64,000 nt of DNA from Cyanobium sp. Aljojuca 7A6 (GCF_024346455.1 NZ_JAGQCY010000012.1:1-64000), one strand, 5' to 3'. Shown: positions 49,085 to 60,647, counted from the stretch's first letter. A program made the numbers and translations. The notes: generated by a model from the sequence alone, not told the origin.

Positions 49085-50041
49085 CTACCTATGTGCATCT
49101 GATAGGCATGCATTAATGGTGTCTGCTGTGTTTTGGGGCATTGCTTCAGTATTGCGTTTGTCCTCCAGAATCTGTATCAAGTGATGGCCGTACCCGGATT
49201 TCTTCAACGGCTGGGCAAGTCGCTCTAGTTGAGGGTCACTGATCCAGCCCTGGCGCCAAGCTACTTCTTCGGGGCATCCCACCTTGAGCGCTTGGCGGTG
49301 CTCAAGTGTGCGGATATAGCTGCTGGCCTCATGCAGTGAATCGCACGTGCCGGTATCCAGCCATGCCATTCCTCGTCCCATCAGCTCAACCCGCAGCAGT
49401 CCGTCATCGAGATACTGCTGGTTGAGGTCGGTGATCTCAAGCTCGCCCCGCGCCGAGGGCCGCACACGTTCAGCCCTCTCCACCACAGTATGGTCGTAGA
49501 AGTAAAGTCCTGTCACTGCATAGCGCGACTTGGCCCGAGTAGGCTTCTCCTCCAGACTCAGCACTCGGCCTTCAGCATCAAACTCCACCACCCCATAGCG
49601 CTCTGGATCACTCACTGGGTATGCGAACACCGTGGCCCCCTTCCCACTGCCATTACAGGTTTTCAGTTGCCTACTGAGGTCATGGCCGTGGAACAGATTG
49701 TCACCCAACACCAGCGCCGCCGGTGCGCCAGCCAGGAAATCAGCTCCGATCAAAAAGGCTTGGGCCAGCCCATCCGGGCTTGGTTGCGGTGCGTACCTGA
49801 TTGTCATCCCCCAGGCACTGCCATCGCCAAGCAGTCTTTCAAAGGCTGCTTGATCCACCGCCGTGGTGATCACCAGCACCTCCCGAATTCCCGCCAGCAT
49901 TAGGGTGCTCAGCGGGTAGTAGATCATCGGCTTGTCGTAAACGGGTAGCAACTGCTTGCTCACCGCCCTGGTGATCGGATGAAGCCGTGTTCCGCTCCCG
50001 CCCGCCAGGATGATGCCTTTACGATCGTCCGTATTGCTCAA
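49085..50041 (-). CDS. rmlA: Glucose-1-phosphate thymidylyltransferase
   Basis: A 318-residue enzyme: [20 protein letters not shown] (nucleotide loop), [33 protein letters not shown] and [14 protein letters not shown] are all RmlA/RfbA signatures. It makes dTDP-glucose, the first step of the dTDP-L-rhamnose pathway. RmlB and RmlD are encoded at 54.7-56.8 kb on the same strand; RmlC is not in the window. It is slightly longer than usual at the C-terminus. Confidence 0.95.
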   Translation of the reverse strand: MSNTDDRKGIILAGGSGTRLHPITRAVSKQLLPVYDKPMIYYPLSTLMLAGIREVLVITTAVDQAAFERLLGDGSAWGMTIRYAPQPSPDGLAQAFLIGADFLAGAPAALVLGDNLFHGHDLSRQLKTCNGSGKGATVFAYPVSDPERYGVVEFDAEGRVLSLEEKPTRAKSRYAVTGLYFYDHTVVERAERVRPSARGELEITDLNQQYLDDGLLRVELMGRGMAWLDTGTCDSLHEASSYIRTLEHRQALKVGCPEEVAWRQGWISDPQLERLAQPLKKSGYGHHLIQILEDKRNTEAMPQNTADTINACLSDAHR

Positions 50042-50211
50042 ACTAGATCAGCTTCCTTTCGACACACTCTGACCCAGATTCGCCGCTGAGCCGTGTCGTA
50101 AAACACAGATGCTGACGATTGTGATCCAGCCCTGACCTTCCAATCATGTACGGCCATGGGCCAAGCGTTTGCCGTAGTGATCAAACCCCATCGCACCTGA
50201 TCGCCCTTCGC

Positions 50212-51687
50212 TCAGTTTCCGCCCTTGGCCAGCTCCAAAAGCTGGTCAGCTAATAGATACTTCTCCTGCTGGCGATTGCCGTCCACCAGCCAGCGATGCC
50301 GCCGGTAGAAGGCGATTGAGGCGCCCAGCTGCTCCTCCAGCGTCCAGCTGTTCTCCCAGTCGCGGCGCCCCTCGGCGGCCGCCCACCCCGGCAGGGCGAG
50401 CGCCTGGCGCGTCCAGGGCAGGATGGCGTGCCGCTGCCGGCCCAGTTGCTCCACCGGGCTGCCCAGGCCAGGCCGCTCCCCGCCGGGTTCCTGCCCCAGC
50501 CGGCCGATCAGATCCTCCAGCAGCGTCTCCAGCACCTGGTTGCTGGGGTGGTTGAACGTGTGGAACAGGGCCATCGGATGGCCTTCCCCGTTGTGGTTCG
50601 CCTCCAGCCACGGGGAGATCCGCAGGTCGCATTCCTGTTCCCGTCGCGCCAGCTCCTGCAGGGAGCGCCGGTGCCAGGCCTGCAGCAGCGCCTCCATCTC
50701 CAGGGTGCAGGCCAGCGCCAGGATCTCATCGGCCTCCAGGCCGCGCTCGGCGGCCGCCATCGCCAGGAAATCGTGATAGTCGCCCAGGGGAGATTCGCTC
50801 GCCAGGCCGGGCAGTTCGCCCCGGTCGTCGTGGGCGTAGCCGATCGTGGGGTGGTAACCCTCGTAGTGCAGATTCGGCAGCACCACAGCGCCAGCCCCCT
50901 TCGGCAGCAGGGCCTGCAGGGTGGCCCCATCCAGGCCGATGCCGTCGCGGTAGCCCGGTGTCACGCGGTGCATCACCAGCACCTGCGTGTCGCCCAGCAC
51001 CCGGTGCAGCTCCGCCACATCCTCCGCCGTGGCCATGTGCACCGGCGCGCAGTAATGGAAGCGATGGGAGGGCAGGGCCCGCTCCAGCCCCAGAAAGATC
51101 GGGTGGCTCTGGCAGTTCCCCACGATCGTGATCAGGCTGTCCGCCGCGGGCCAGGGGGGCGCTCCGGCGCCGGCACCGGGCATCGCCAGAAGCGCCTCCC
51201 GGTACACCGGCACCCAGTCCGGCAGGGGATCGTGATACGTCCCCAGCGTCTCGAGCATCTCCAGGGCCGTGGCGCCCAGCTCCTGCCGTTGCCGGGCGGG
51301 GGTGTCGTCGTCGCGGCTGGTCAGTTGCCGATGGATCCAGATGGATCCGTAGCGGCAGAACTGCTCATGGTGGATCGCCACCCACGCCGCCTGGGGGGAG
51401 CCCTGATCCAGCAGGTGGCCGAACAGCCGTGCGCCCCAGCAGGCCAGGGCAATCGCTTCATCGGGGTCGCTCTCGGCCACCGCCAGCATCTGCTGGTAGC
51501 AGGCCAGGCCCAGGTCCCTGAGCAGCTCCTGCTCGTCGGCCTCCAGCGGGGCCTCGGAGGCGGTCACCCCGTCCCACACCAGCTCCGCCACCCTGGCCAG
51601 CCCCTGGCGCCGCAGGCATTCCCTGGCCAGATCCAGACAGGCGGCCCGACCCCTGGGCGTTTCGGCTGGCAACGGGGTGTGTGCCAT
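50212..51687 (-). CDS. WcbI-type polysaccharide biosynthesis protein with shared N-terminal domain
   Basis: A 491-residue protein. The C-terminal part begins SLITIVGNCQSHPIFLGLER, the WcbI motif (GNCQ), in a family of putative acetyltransferases for capsular polysaccharide. The N-terminal about 170 residues are a separate helical domain (EAIALACWGARLFGHLLDQ, WVAIHHEQFCRYGSIWIHRQ) that also occurs at the start of the adjacent, divergently transcribed GT61 protein. Start ATG 51687. Confidence 0.78.
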   Translation of the reverse strand: MAHTPLPAETPRGRAACLDLARECLRRQGLARVAELVWDGVTASEAPLEADEQELLRDLGLACYQQMLAVAESDPDEAIALACWGARLFGHLLDQGSPQAAWVAIHHEQFCRYGSIWIHRQLTSRDDDTPARQRQELGATALEMLETLGTYHDPLPDWVPVYREALLAMPGAGAGAPPWPAADSLITIVGNCQSHPIFLGLERALPSHRFHYCAPVHMATAEDVAELHRVLGDTQVLVMHRVTPGYRDGIGLDGATLQALLPKGAGAVVLPNLHYEGYHPTIGYAHDDRGELPGLASESPLGDYHDFLAMAAAERGLEADEILALACTLEMEALLQAWHRRSLQELARREQECDLRISPWLEANHNGEGHPMALFHTFNHPSNQVLETLLEDLIGRLGQEPGGERPGLGSPVEQLGRQRHAILPWTRQALALPGWAAAEGRRDWENSWTLEEQLGASIAFYRRHRWLVDGNRQQEKYLLADQLLELAKGGN

Positions 51688-51781
51688 CCAGAGGCTTCGG
51701 CCCCCCTGCCGGATCGATCAGGATCGGCCCATGATGGCGGCGACGCACGGGTGCCAGAGTTGGCTGTGCTGCACCGAAGCC

Positions 51782-53251
51782 ATGGGTGACGCCCGCCAGC
51801 TCGCGGAGGCCTGCCGGCAGCTGTCACCCCTGGCCGTGCTGGAACCGGCCGAACGCGACCGGTTGCGCCAGCTTGGTGCCGCCGGCCATCAGCGCATGCT
51901 GGACCTGCCCGAGGAGCAGCGCTACGAGGCCATCGCCCTCGCCCTCGATGGCGCCCGGCTCTACCGCTGGCTGCAGGACACCAGCCCCGAGGAGCCCGGC
52001 TGGGTCGCCGTGTTCGAGGAACAGTTCTGCCGCTATGGCGCGCTCTGGATCAAGGACCAGGGCCGATCCGATCCCCATCTGGCCGCTCAGGCGCTGCCGC
52101 TGATCGACCGTCTGCTGCAGTTCCATCCGGCGCAGCACGACTGGATCCACGCCACCCGCCAGCAGCTGGAGCAGGCCGCTGCCCCCATCCCCCTGGGCTT
52201 CTTTGCACCGCCCCCGGCTCCAGCCCCCTTCCCCTGGCCGGAACCCCTCCACACCTACCGGCTCAGCCACCGCCTGGCCGGCAACGCCATCGTGCTGCCC
52301 ATCGGCGCCATCGCCGACGGGGAATGGTTCAGCGACTGCCTCCAGTACCTCCCCGCCGGCTGGCCCGAGGCCCCCTGGATGCAGCAGCTCGCCGGCTACC
52401 AGCTGCAGCGCGATGGCGACAGCCTCAGCCTCCGCCCCCTGCCCGATCCGGAGCCCGCACCCCTTCGCCTGGAGGGCACCTGGTGCGTTCTCAACGACAT
52501 CGTCGGCCACCGCAACCTGGGCCACTTCTTCCACGACACCCTCCCCCAGCTGGCGGCCATCCGCCGGCTTTCCAGCGAGCTGGGGGAGTTGAAGCTGCTG
52601 GCCAACCGTGAACGCTTCGCCAACCTCGCCCACCTGCGTCGCCTGCTCTGGCCCGGCGCGGTGCAGTTCAGGGACGAACTGCCGGCCTCCTTCAGCGTCG
52701 AGCGCCTCGTGCTCCAGCCGGTGGCCTGCAACGGCGGCAGTGGCTTCCATCCCCATCACCAGCGCACCTGGACCTTCGCCATCGAGGACTACCGCGACGG
52801 GGTGGACCTGCTGCGCCGGGAGCTGCATCAGCCCACGCCGCCTTTCGCGCTGCAGGATCACTGGATCTACTTCAGCCGCAATCTGGCGGCCCCCACCGAA
52901 GTTCCCCATGGTCGTGACTTCAGCAACCACGCCGAACTGCTCGAGCAGCTCAGCAACCACGGCGTGCTGCTCCTCGATCCGGGATTCCACGACATCCGGG
53001 CTCTCCATGGCCTGATCAGCCAGGCCCGGGGCTTCCTCGGCATCCATGGGGCCGGCCTGGCCAATGCCCTGCTCGCCCCGGAAGGCACCCCGGTGATCGA
53101 AATCCGCCCCCACGGCGGCGCCTGGCTGATGCTGGAACTGGCGGGCCGCTCCGCCGGCCTCGACTGGCAGGTGCTCAACTGCCCCGCCGATCCAACCGTG
53201 CCAGGACGCAGCGTGCTGCCCATCCAGGACCTGCTCGAGCGGCTCCGGTAG
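51782..53251 (+). CDS. GT61-family glycosyltransferase with shared N-terminal domain
   Basis: A 489-residue protein. The C-terminal about 300 residues have the GT61 (DUF563) pattern: NDIVGHRNLGHFFHDTLPQL, IYFSRNLAAPTEVPHGRDFS, and GIHGAGLANALLAPEGTPVI with EIRPHGG. The N-terminal 130 residues (YEAIALALDGARLYRWLQDT, WVAVFEEQFCRYGALWIKDQ) are homologous to those of the neighbouring WcbI protein. ATG 51782 is the start. Acceptor and sugar are unknown. It converges with cysS, 5 nt apart. Confidence 0.8.
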   Translation: MGDARQLAEACRQLSPLAVLEPAERDRLRQLGAAGHQRMLDLPEEQRYEAIALALDGARLYRWLQDTSPEEPGWVAVFEEQFCRYGALWIKDQGRSDPHLAAQALPLIDRLLQFHPAQHDWIHATRQQLEQAAAPIPLGFFAPPPAPAPFPWPEPLHTYRLSHRLAGNAIVLPIGAIADGEWFSDCLQYLPAGWPEAPWMQQLAGYQLQRDGDSLSLRPLPDPEPAPLRLEGTWCVLNDIVGHRNLGHFFHDTLPQLAAIRRLSSELGELKLLANRERFANLAHLRRLLWPGAVQFRDELPASFSVERLVLQPVACNGGSGFHPHHQRTWTFAIEDYRDGVDLLRRELHQPTPPFALQDHWIYFSRNLAAPTEVPHGRDFSNHAELLEQLSNHGVLLLDPGFHDIRALHGLISQARGFLGIHGAGLANALLAPEGTPVIEIRPHGGAWLMLELAGRSAGLDWQVLNCPADPTVPGRSVLPIQDLLERLR

Positions 53252-53256
53252 GCGCC

Positions 53257-54728
<1,472 letters not shown>

Positions 54729-54732
<4 letters not shown>

Positions 54733-55874
54733 TGCCTTGCCCCTGTTGTCGCCTGGCCCAGGCGGCCGCCGCCGTAGCCGGCCCGGCTGCGCACGTTGGT
54801 GCACCAGTCGCCGTGCTCCAGATACCACTGCACCGTTTCCCGCAGGCCCTGCTCGAAGTCGTGGCGGGGCTGCCAGCCCAGTTCGGTGCTGATCCGCGCC
54901 GGGTCGATGGCGTAGCGCCGGTCGTGGCCCGGCCGGTCGGCCACCGGCGTGATCAGGCCGGCGTGGGGAGAGCCGGCGGGCCGCAGCTCGTCCATCAGGG
55001 CGCAGATGGCGTGCACCACCTCCTTGTTGGTGCGTTCGCCGTGGCCACCGACGCAGTAGCTGCGCCCCACCTCGCCGCTGGTGGCCGCCAGCAGCAGGGC
55101 CTCCACGTGGTCCTTCACGTACAGCCAGTCGCGCACGTTGGCCCCGTCGCCATACAGGGGGATCGGCTCACCGGCGGCGGCCTTGAGGATCACCACCGGG
55201 ATCAGCTTCTCCGGAAACTGCCAGGGGCCGTAGTTGTTGCTGCAATTGGTCAGCACCACCGGCAGCCCGTAGGTGTGGTGCCAGGCCTGCACCAGGTGGT
55301 CGCTGCCCGCCTTGCTGGCCGAGTAGGGGCTGCGCGGGTCGTAGGGGGTGGTCTCCGAGAACCGCCCCGTGGCCCCCAGCGAGCCGAACACCTCGTCGGT
55401 GCTGATGTGGTGGAAGCGGAACTGCTCCCGCCGCTCCGTCTTCAGCCCCTCCCAGTGGGCCCGCACCGCCTGCAGCAGGTGGTAGGTGCCCATCACGTTG
55501 CTCACCAGGAAGGCGCCCGGATCGTCGATGGAACGGTCGACGTGGCTTTCCGCCGCCAGGTGAAGCACCAGATCCGGATCGGCCTGCCGCACCGCCGCCG
55601 CCACCGCCTCCCCGTCGGCCAGGTCCACCTGCAGCAGCCGGTGCCGCGGCCCATCGGAGCGTTCGGCCGCCTCGCCCAGTTCCGCCAGGGTGTTGTACAC
55701 GCCCAGCAGATCGCTGGCGTAGCCCATCTTGTCGAGGTTGAACACCGTCACGGTGCTGTCCCGCAGCAGCCGCCGCACCAGCGCCCCGCCGATGAAGCCC
55801 GCCCCCCCCGTCACCAGGATGCGGCGACGGCCGGCGAGCAGCACCGGCAGGTCGAGGCTGGAGTAGGGGTTCAT
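54729..55874 (-). CDS. rmlB: dTDP-glucose 4,6-dehydratase
   Basis: A 381-residue short-chain-type dehydratase with [19 protein letters not shown] (NAD loop), the active-site [20 protein letters not shown] (Y-x3-K), and [15 protein letters not shown] plus the C-terminal [20 protein letters not shown], all RmlB hallmarks. It removes water from dTDP-glucose to give the 4-keto-6-deoxy sugar. It lies 31 nt after rmlD and its stop overlaps the cysS start. Confidence 0.96.
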
Positions 55875-55905
55875 CGGGGTGGGGTGAGACGACGTCAGGA
55901 GGTGT

Positions 55906-56805
55906 TCAAGCCGGGGGCAGGGGGATCTGGGCCAGCACCTCGGCCAGGGCGGCCTGCCAGTGCTGGCCCTCCAGCTCCAGTGCATGGCGGGTGGTGCTGG
56001 TCTCCAGAAGCGAATAGGCGGGACGCCGGGCCGGGGTGGGGTAGTCGGCGGTGGTGATCGGTTTCACCCGGGCCGGGGCGTCGATCAGCCCCCGCGCCGC
56101 CGCCTGGGCGCCGATCGCCACGGCGAAGTCGTACCAGCTGGCGGCGCCGCAGTCGCTCCAGTGGTGCCGCCCGCTGAGGCCCCCCTCGATCACCCGCCAG
56201 CAGGCGGCCGCCAGCCCGGATGTGGCCGTGGGGCAGCCCACCTGGTCGGCCACCACCTTCAGGGGTTCGCCGGCGGCGGCCTTGGCCCGGTGCAGCCGCA
56301 GCATCGTCAGGCAGAAATTGGCCCCCACCGGCCCGTACACCCAGCTGGTGCGCAGCAGGCAGAGGCGCTCCGCTGGCAGGGCCGCCGCCGCCCGCCGTTC
56401 CCCCTCGGCCTTGCTGGCGCCGTACACCCCCAGGGGCGCCAGGGGCTGATCGGGCGCGTAGGGGTGGCCCTGCTCCCCGTCAAACACAAAATCGGTGCTC
56501 ACCTGCAGCAGCCGCCCGCCGCCGCTGGCCAGGGCTGCGGCGAAGGCCCCGGGGGCGCCGGCGTTCACCGCCTCGGCCAGCTCCGGTTCCGACTCGGCCC
56601 GGTCCACCGCCGTGTAGGCGCCGGCATTCAGCACCCAGTCAGGCCGGTGCTGCTCCACCGCCGAGCGGCAGGCGGCCGCATCGGCCAGATCCAGCGCGTC
56701 CCGGCCCGTGGCGATCAGCTCCACGCCGGCCGGCACCGAGGCCACCAGGGCCTGGCCCAGCTGGCCGTGGCGGCCGGTCAGCAGCACCCGCACCGGTTCA
56801 GGCAT
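55906..56805 (-). CDS. rmlD: dTDP-4-dehydrorhamnose reductase
   Basis: A 299-residue protein: VLLTGRHGQLGQALVASVPA (dinucleotide loop), WVLNAGAYTAVDRAESEPEL, STDFVFDGEQGHPYAPDQPL and GVYGASKAEGERRAAA (Y-x3-K) are RmlD features. It reduces dTDP-4-keto-rhamnose, the last step to dTDP-L-rhamnose. With rmlA and rmlB it supplies rhamnose to the surface loci of this window. It lies 43 nt after the polA stop. Confidence 0.94.
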   Translation of the reverse strand: MPEPVRVLLTGRHGQLGQALVASVPAGVELIATGRDALDLADAAACRSAVEQHRPDWVLNAGAYTAVDRAESEPELAEAVNAGAPGAFAAALASGGGRLLQVSTDFVFDGEQGHPYAPDQPLAPLGVYGASKAEGERRAAAALPAERLCLLRTSWVYGPVGANFCLTMLRLHRAKAAAGEPLKVVADQVGCPTATSGLAAACWRVIEGGLSGRHHWSDCGAASWYDFAVAIGAQAAARGLIDAPARVKPITTADYPTPARRPAYSLLETSTTRHALELEGQHWQAALAEVLAQIPLPPA

Positions 56806-56848
56806 CGATGGCGGGGGAAAAGCTCAGGCGCAGCCTACCTTCGCGTGG

Positions 56849-59791
56849 CTATTTCGCCTCCATCCAGTTGGGGCCGACCCCGGTGTCCACCGCCAGCGGC
56901 ACCGTTAATTGCACCGCCTGCTCCATCGTGCGCCGGGTGAGCTGTCGCACCTCCTCCAGTGCCTCCGGCGCCGCCTCCAGCACCAGTTCGTCGTGCACCT
57001 GCAGCAGCAGCCGCGCCGGCAGGCCCGCCGCCGTGAGCGCGTGCTGCAGGCTCACCATCGCCAGCTTGATGATGTCGGCACTCGACCCCTGGATCGGGGC
57101 ATTGGCGGCCGCCCGCAGCTGCTGGGCCTCCATCCCGCCGCGGCGCGCCACCTCCAGGTCGATCTCCAGCGGATCCTTGCCCCGCAGCCGCCCCAGGCCG
57201 CCGGGGTCGAAGTGGAACGGCCGCCGCCGCCCCAGGATCGTTTCGACGTAGCCGCGGCTGAGGGCCAGCCGCTCCTGCAGCTCCAGGTACAGGAACACCC
57301 GGGGGTAACGCTGCTTGTACAGGCTCAGGAACTCCTTGGCCCGTGCCTGGCCCATGCCGGTTTCCCGCGCCAGCCGCTGGGCCCCCATGCCGTAGATCAC
57401 GCCGAAGTTGATCGTCTTGCCCAGCCGCCGTTCCTCCGGCGTCACCGTGTCGGTTTCCAGCAGCAGCCGGGCCGTCAGGGCGTGGACGTCGTCGCCCTCG
57501 TTGTAGGCCTGCACCAGCACCGGTTCGCCCGAGAGGTGGGTGAGGATGCGCAGCTCGATCTGGGAGTAGTCGGCGCTGATCATCCGCCAGCCCTCCTGGG
57601 GCAGGAAGGCCTTGCGGATGCGGCGGCTGAACTCGGTGCGGATGGGGATGTTCTGCAGGTTGGGGTTGCTGCTCGACAGGCGCCCGGTGGCGGTCACCGC
57701 CTGGTTGAAATCCGTGTGCACCCGCCCGGTCTCCGGCTCCACCAGCGCCGGCAACGCCTCCACATAGGTGCTCAGCAGCTTGCTGAGCGTGCGGTGCTCC
57801 AGCACCAGCTTCACCACCGCATGGTCGTCCTCCAGCTTCTCCAGCACCGCCGCGTCGGTGCTCCAGCCGGTCTTGGTGCGCCGCGACTTCTTCCGGTCCA
57901 GCCCCAGGGTGTCGAACAGCAGTTCACCGAGCTGTTTGGGGGAGGCCAGGTTGAAGTCCACCCCCGCCGTTTCCTGGGCCTCCCGCTCCAGCCGCACCAG
58001 GGTGCTGCTCAGCTCCTCGGCCAGCTCCTTGAGGTAGGGCACATCGATGCGGATGCCGGTGGCCTCCATCTGGGCCAGCACCGGCTCCAGGGGCAGTTCC
58101 ACCTGTTGCAGCAGCACCGGCAGCTCCGGCCCCATCGCCGCCAGCTGCGCCGCCAGCAACGCCCCCAGGCGCCGGGTGAGGTGCACGTCCATCCCGCAGT
58201 AGAGGGCCGCCGCCTCGATCGGCACGTCGGCGAAGTTCTGCCCCTTGGCCACCAGATCGCCGTAGGCGGTGGGCTGGAAGCCGAATTCGCGGGCTGCCAT
58301 CGCCTCCAGGCCATGCTTGTCGTTGGCATCCCGCAGGTAGTCCGCCAGCAGGGTGTCCATCACCACACCGGCCAGGGGCAGCCCATGGCGCAGCAGGATC
58401 AGGCGGTCGTACTTGGCGTTCTGGAGCGCTTTGGGGTGGTCGGCGCTGGCCAGCCAGGGTCCCAGGGCCAGCAGCACCGCATCCAGGGGCAACTGCTCCG
58501 GCGCCGGCGGCGGCGTGCTGAGCAGATCGGCGGCCGGCGGGCTGTGGTGACCGATGGGCACGTAGGCCAGATCCGCCAGCCCCTCCCCCCAGCAGACGCC
58601 GATCCCCACCAGCTCGGCCTTGAAGGGATTCAGCGAGGTGGTCTCGGTGTCGAGGGCCACCGGCGCCGCCGGATCGGTGCAGGCCAGCAGCCGCCCCACC
58701 AGGGCGGCCAGGGCCTCGGGGGTGGTGACCAGCTCCGGCCGCAGGGCGGGCAGGCCGTCCGTGGTCGCGGGGCTCACGGGGCTCTCGGGGCTCTCGGGGG
58801 CCTCCGGTGCCGCCGGATCGTTGGCGGGGGCGTCCGTGGCTGCGGCGGTGGCGGCGGGCTCGGGGGGGTCCGCCGAGAACAGGCGGGCGAAGCCCTCGGT
58901 CTGCTTCACCAGGCTGAACAGCTCCAGCTCGGCCAGACGCGCCCCCAGCCCCTCGCTGTCCACCCGGCCCAGGGCCAGGCGCGGCTCTTCGGGCAGGGGG
59001 ATCTGCACCAGGATCTCCGCCAGCATGCGGGAGCGGAAGGCGTTCTCCCGGTCGGTTTCCAGCTTGGTTTTCAGCGCCCCCTTCTGCTGGTCGAGGGCGG
59101 CGTAGATGCCGTCGAGGTCGCCGTGGGCCTTGAGCAGGGTGAGGGCCGTTTTAGGGCCCACCCCCTTCACCCCGGGGATGTTGTCGGAGCTGTCGCCGGT
59201 GAGGGCCTTGAGGTCCACCACCCCCTCCGGCGGCACCCCCAGCTTCTCGATCACCTGGGCGCGGCGGATCTGGGTCGGGCCGCTGTTCTTGGCGTAGGGG
59301 CCGCCGCCCATGTACAGCACGGCGATGTCGCGCGCGTCGTCCACCAGCTGGAACAGGTCGCGGTCGCCGGAGAGGATCCGCACCCGCCAGCCCTCGCCCG
59401 CCGCCCGGTTGGCCAGGGTGCCGAGCACGTCGTCGGCCTCGTAGCCCGGCGCCATCGACAGGGGCAGGTCGAGGCAGTCCTTGAGGATGGCCTGCAGGTT
59501 GGTCAGGTCGGCGAAGAAGTGCTCCGGCGCCTCCTCGCGGTGGGCTTTGTAGGCGGCATCCGCCTCATGGCGGAAGGTGGGTTCGGCCGTGTCGAAGGCG
59601 ATCACCACCCCCTGGGGGGCCAGGCCCTTGCAGTTGTCGAGCAGGGCCTTGAGGAAGCCGTAGGTGACGCTGGTGGGCACCCCGTCCTTGGTGGCCAGTC
59701 CCCCCTCGCCGCCCTTGGCGAAGGCGTAGAAGCTGCGGAAGGCCAGGGAGTGGCCGTCCACCAGCAGCAACAGGGGCTTGTCCCGCTCCAT
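56849..59791 (-). CDS. polA: DNA polymerase I
   Basis: A 980-residue polymerase with all three domains. The N-terminal 5' nuclease has LLLVDGHSLAFRSFYAFA and DVLGTLANRAAGEGWRVRIL. The 3'-5' exonuclease domain keeps VALDTETTSLNPFKAELVGI, with Asp and Glu at the first exonuclease motif. The polymerase has SADYSQIELRILTHLSG (motif A), RRLGKTINFGVIYGMG (motif B) and QVHDELVLEA (motif C). An Ala/Pro-rich linker of about 50 residues lies before the exonuclease domain. Start ATG 59791; it serves repair and Okazaki-fragment processing. Confidence 0.96.
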   Translation of the reverse strand: MERDKPLLLLVDGHSLAFRSFYAFAKGGEGGLATKDGVPTSVTYGFLKALLDNCKGLAPQGVVIAFDTAEPTFRHEADAAYKAHREEAPEHFFADLTNLQAILKDCLDLPLSMAPGYEADDVLGTLANRAAGEGWRVRILSGDRDLFQLVDDARDIAVLYMGGGPYAKNSGPTQIRRAQVIEKLGVPPEGVVDLKALTGDSSDNIPGVKGVGPKTALTLLKAHGDLDGIYAALDQQKGALKTKLETDRENAFRSRMLAEILVQIPLPEEPRLALGRVDSEGLGARLAELELFSLVKQTEGFARLFSADPPEPAATAAATDAPANDPAAPEAPESPESPVSPATTDGLPALRPELVTTPEALAALVGRLLACTDPAAPVALDTETTSLNPFKAELVGIGVCWGEGLADLAYVPIGHHSPPAADLLSTPPPAPEQLPLDAVLLALGPWLASADHPKALQNAKYDRLILLRHGLPLAGVVMDTLLADYLRDANDKHGLEAMAAREFGFQPTAYGDLVAKGQNFADVPIEAAALYCGMDVHLTRRLGALLAAQLAAMGPELPVLLQQVELPLEPVLAQMEATGIRIDVPYLKELAEELSSTLVRLEREAQETAGVDFNLASPKQLGELLFDTLGLDRKKSRRTKTGWSTDAAVLEKLEDDHAVVKLVLEHRTLSKLLSTYVEALPALVEPETGRVHTDFNQAVTATGRLSSSNPNLQNIPIRTEFSRRIRKAFLPQEGWRMISADYSQIELRILTHLSGEPVLVQAYNEGDDVHALTARLLLETDTVTPEERRLGKTINFGVIYGMGAQRLARETGMGQARAKEFLSLYKQRYPRVFLYLELQERLALSRGYVETILGRRRPFHFDPGGLGRLRGKDPLEIDLEVARRGGMEAQQLRAAANAPIQGSSADIIKLAMVSLQHALTAAGLPARLLLQVHDELVLEAAPEALEEVRQLTRRTMEQAVQLTVPLAVDTGVGPNWMEAK

Positions 59792-59853
59792 GGCCGTTTC
59801 CGGGATCCGTCCGCCGTCCGCCACAGCCTGCCATCCGGCGGCCCGACAGCGCC

Positions 59854-60429
59854 GTGACCGCCACCGGCCGGGCCGCCTTCAGCCGCTGCCGCCAGTACCG
59901 CTGGTGGCTGGAGCGGGTGTGGCAGCCACAGGGCAGCCGCCTGCTGTTCATCGGCCTCAACCCCTCCCGCGCCGACCACCGCCACGACGACCCCACCCTG
60001 CGGCGGCTGATGGCCTTCGCCGCTGGCTGGGGTTACGGCGGCCTGGAGGTGCTCAACCTCTTCGCCCGCATCAGCCCCAGCCCGGCGGCCCTGGCCCACA
60101 GCGACGATCCGGTGGGCGCCGCCAACGGGGCCTGGCTGCGGCGGCGCCTGCGGGCCGCTGATCGGTGCGCCAGCCCCAGGCTGATCTGGCTGGGCTGGGG
60201 CAACGGCGGCCGCCGGCTGGGCCAGGACGCCCGGGTGCTGGCGCTGCTGGCCCCCCACCAGCCGCGGCTGGTCTGCCTCGGCCTCACCGCCTCTGGCGCC
60301 CCGCTCCATCCCCTCTACCAACCGGCGGCGAGCCTGTTGCGGCCGTATGGGCCATCCTGTGGGCGTTCAGCCGCAGCCGCTGCTCCATGGCCCGCACCCC
60401 CCGCCGCTATGCCATCCACCTGTTCCTGA
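59854..60429 (+). CDS. DUF1643 family protein
   Basis: A 191-residue protein with LLFIGLNPSRADHRHDDPTL and MAFAAGWGYGGLEVLNLFAR, then NGAWLRRRLRAAD and LIWLGWGNGGRRLGQDA, matching DUF1643, a family of unknown function found near mobile and stress genes and possibly related to nucleotide-processing enzymes. The start is a GTG at 59854; it is divergent from polA, 62 nt apart. The C-terminal end overlaps the next gene by 43 nt in another frame. Confidence 0.82.
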   Translation: MTATGRAAFSRCRQYRWWLERVWQPQGSRLLFIGLNPSRADHRHDDPTLRRLMAFAAGWGYGGLEVLNLFARISPSPAALAHSDDPVGAANGAWLRRRLRAADRCASPRLIWLGWGNGGRRLGQDARVLALLAPHQPRLVCLGLTASGAPLHPLYQPAASLLRPYGPSCGRSAAAAAPWPAPPAAMPSTCS

Positions 60430-60629
60430 TCGGCGGTCACCACCAGGAGGTGCACTTCAACACCCTCGAAGACTTCCAGGCCTGGTACGGCGGGGTGCTG
60501 AACGCGGCGGCCCTCGACGCCTTCGTCAACGTGCCGATCAACGACCTGACCAGCGAATTCCTCGTGCTGCGGGCCGGCAGCGTCCAGGCGATCCGGGTGG
60601 AGCCGATCTACGGCGCCCTCGACGACTAA
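60387..60629 (+). CDS. Small conserved-type hypothetical protein
   Basis: An 80-residue protein starting MARTPRRYAIHLFLIGGHHQ and containing EDFQAWYGGVLNAAALDAFV and LTSEFLVLRAGSVQAIRVEP. The compact alpha/beta order suggests a small folded protein, but no family is recognised. It overlaps the end of the DUF1643 gene in another frame, so it is probably translationally linked to it. It converges with gltX, 18 nt apart. Confidence 0.65.
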   Translation: MARTPRRYAIHLFLIGGHHQEVHFNTLEDFQAWYGGVLNAAALDAFVNVPINDLTSEFLVLRAGSVQAIRVEPIYGALDD

Positions 60630-60647
60630 GGCTCAGAGGGCTGGGGG

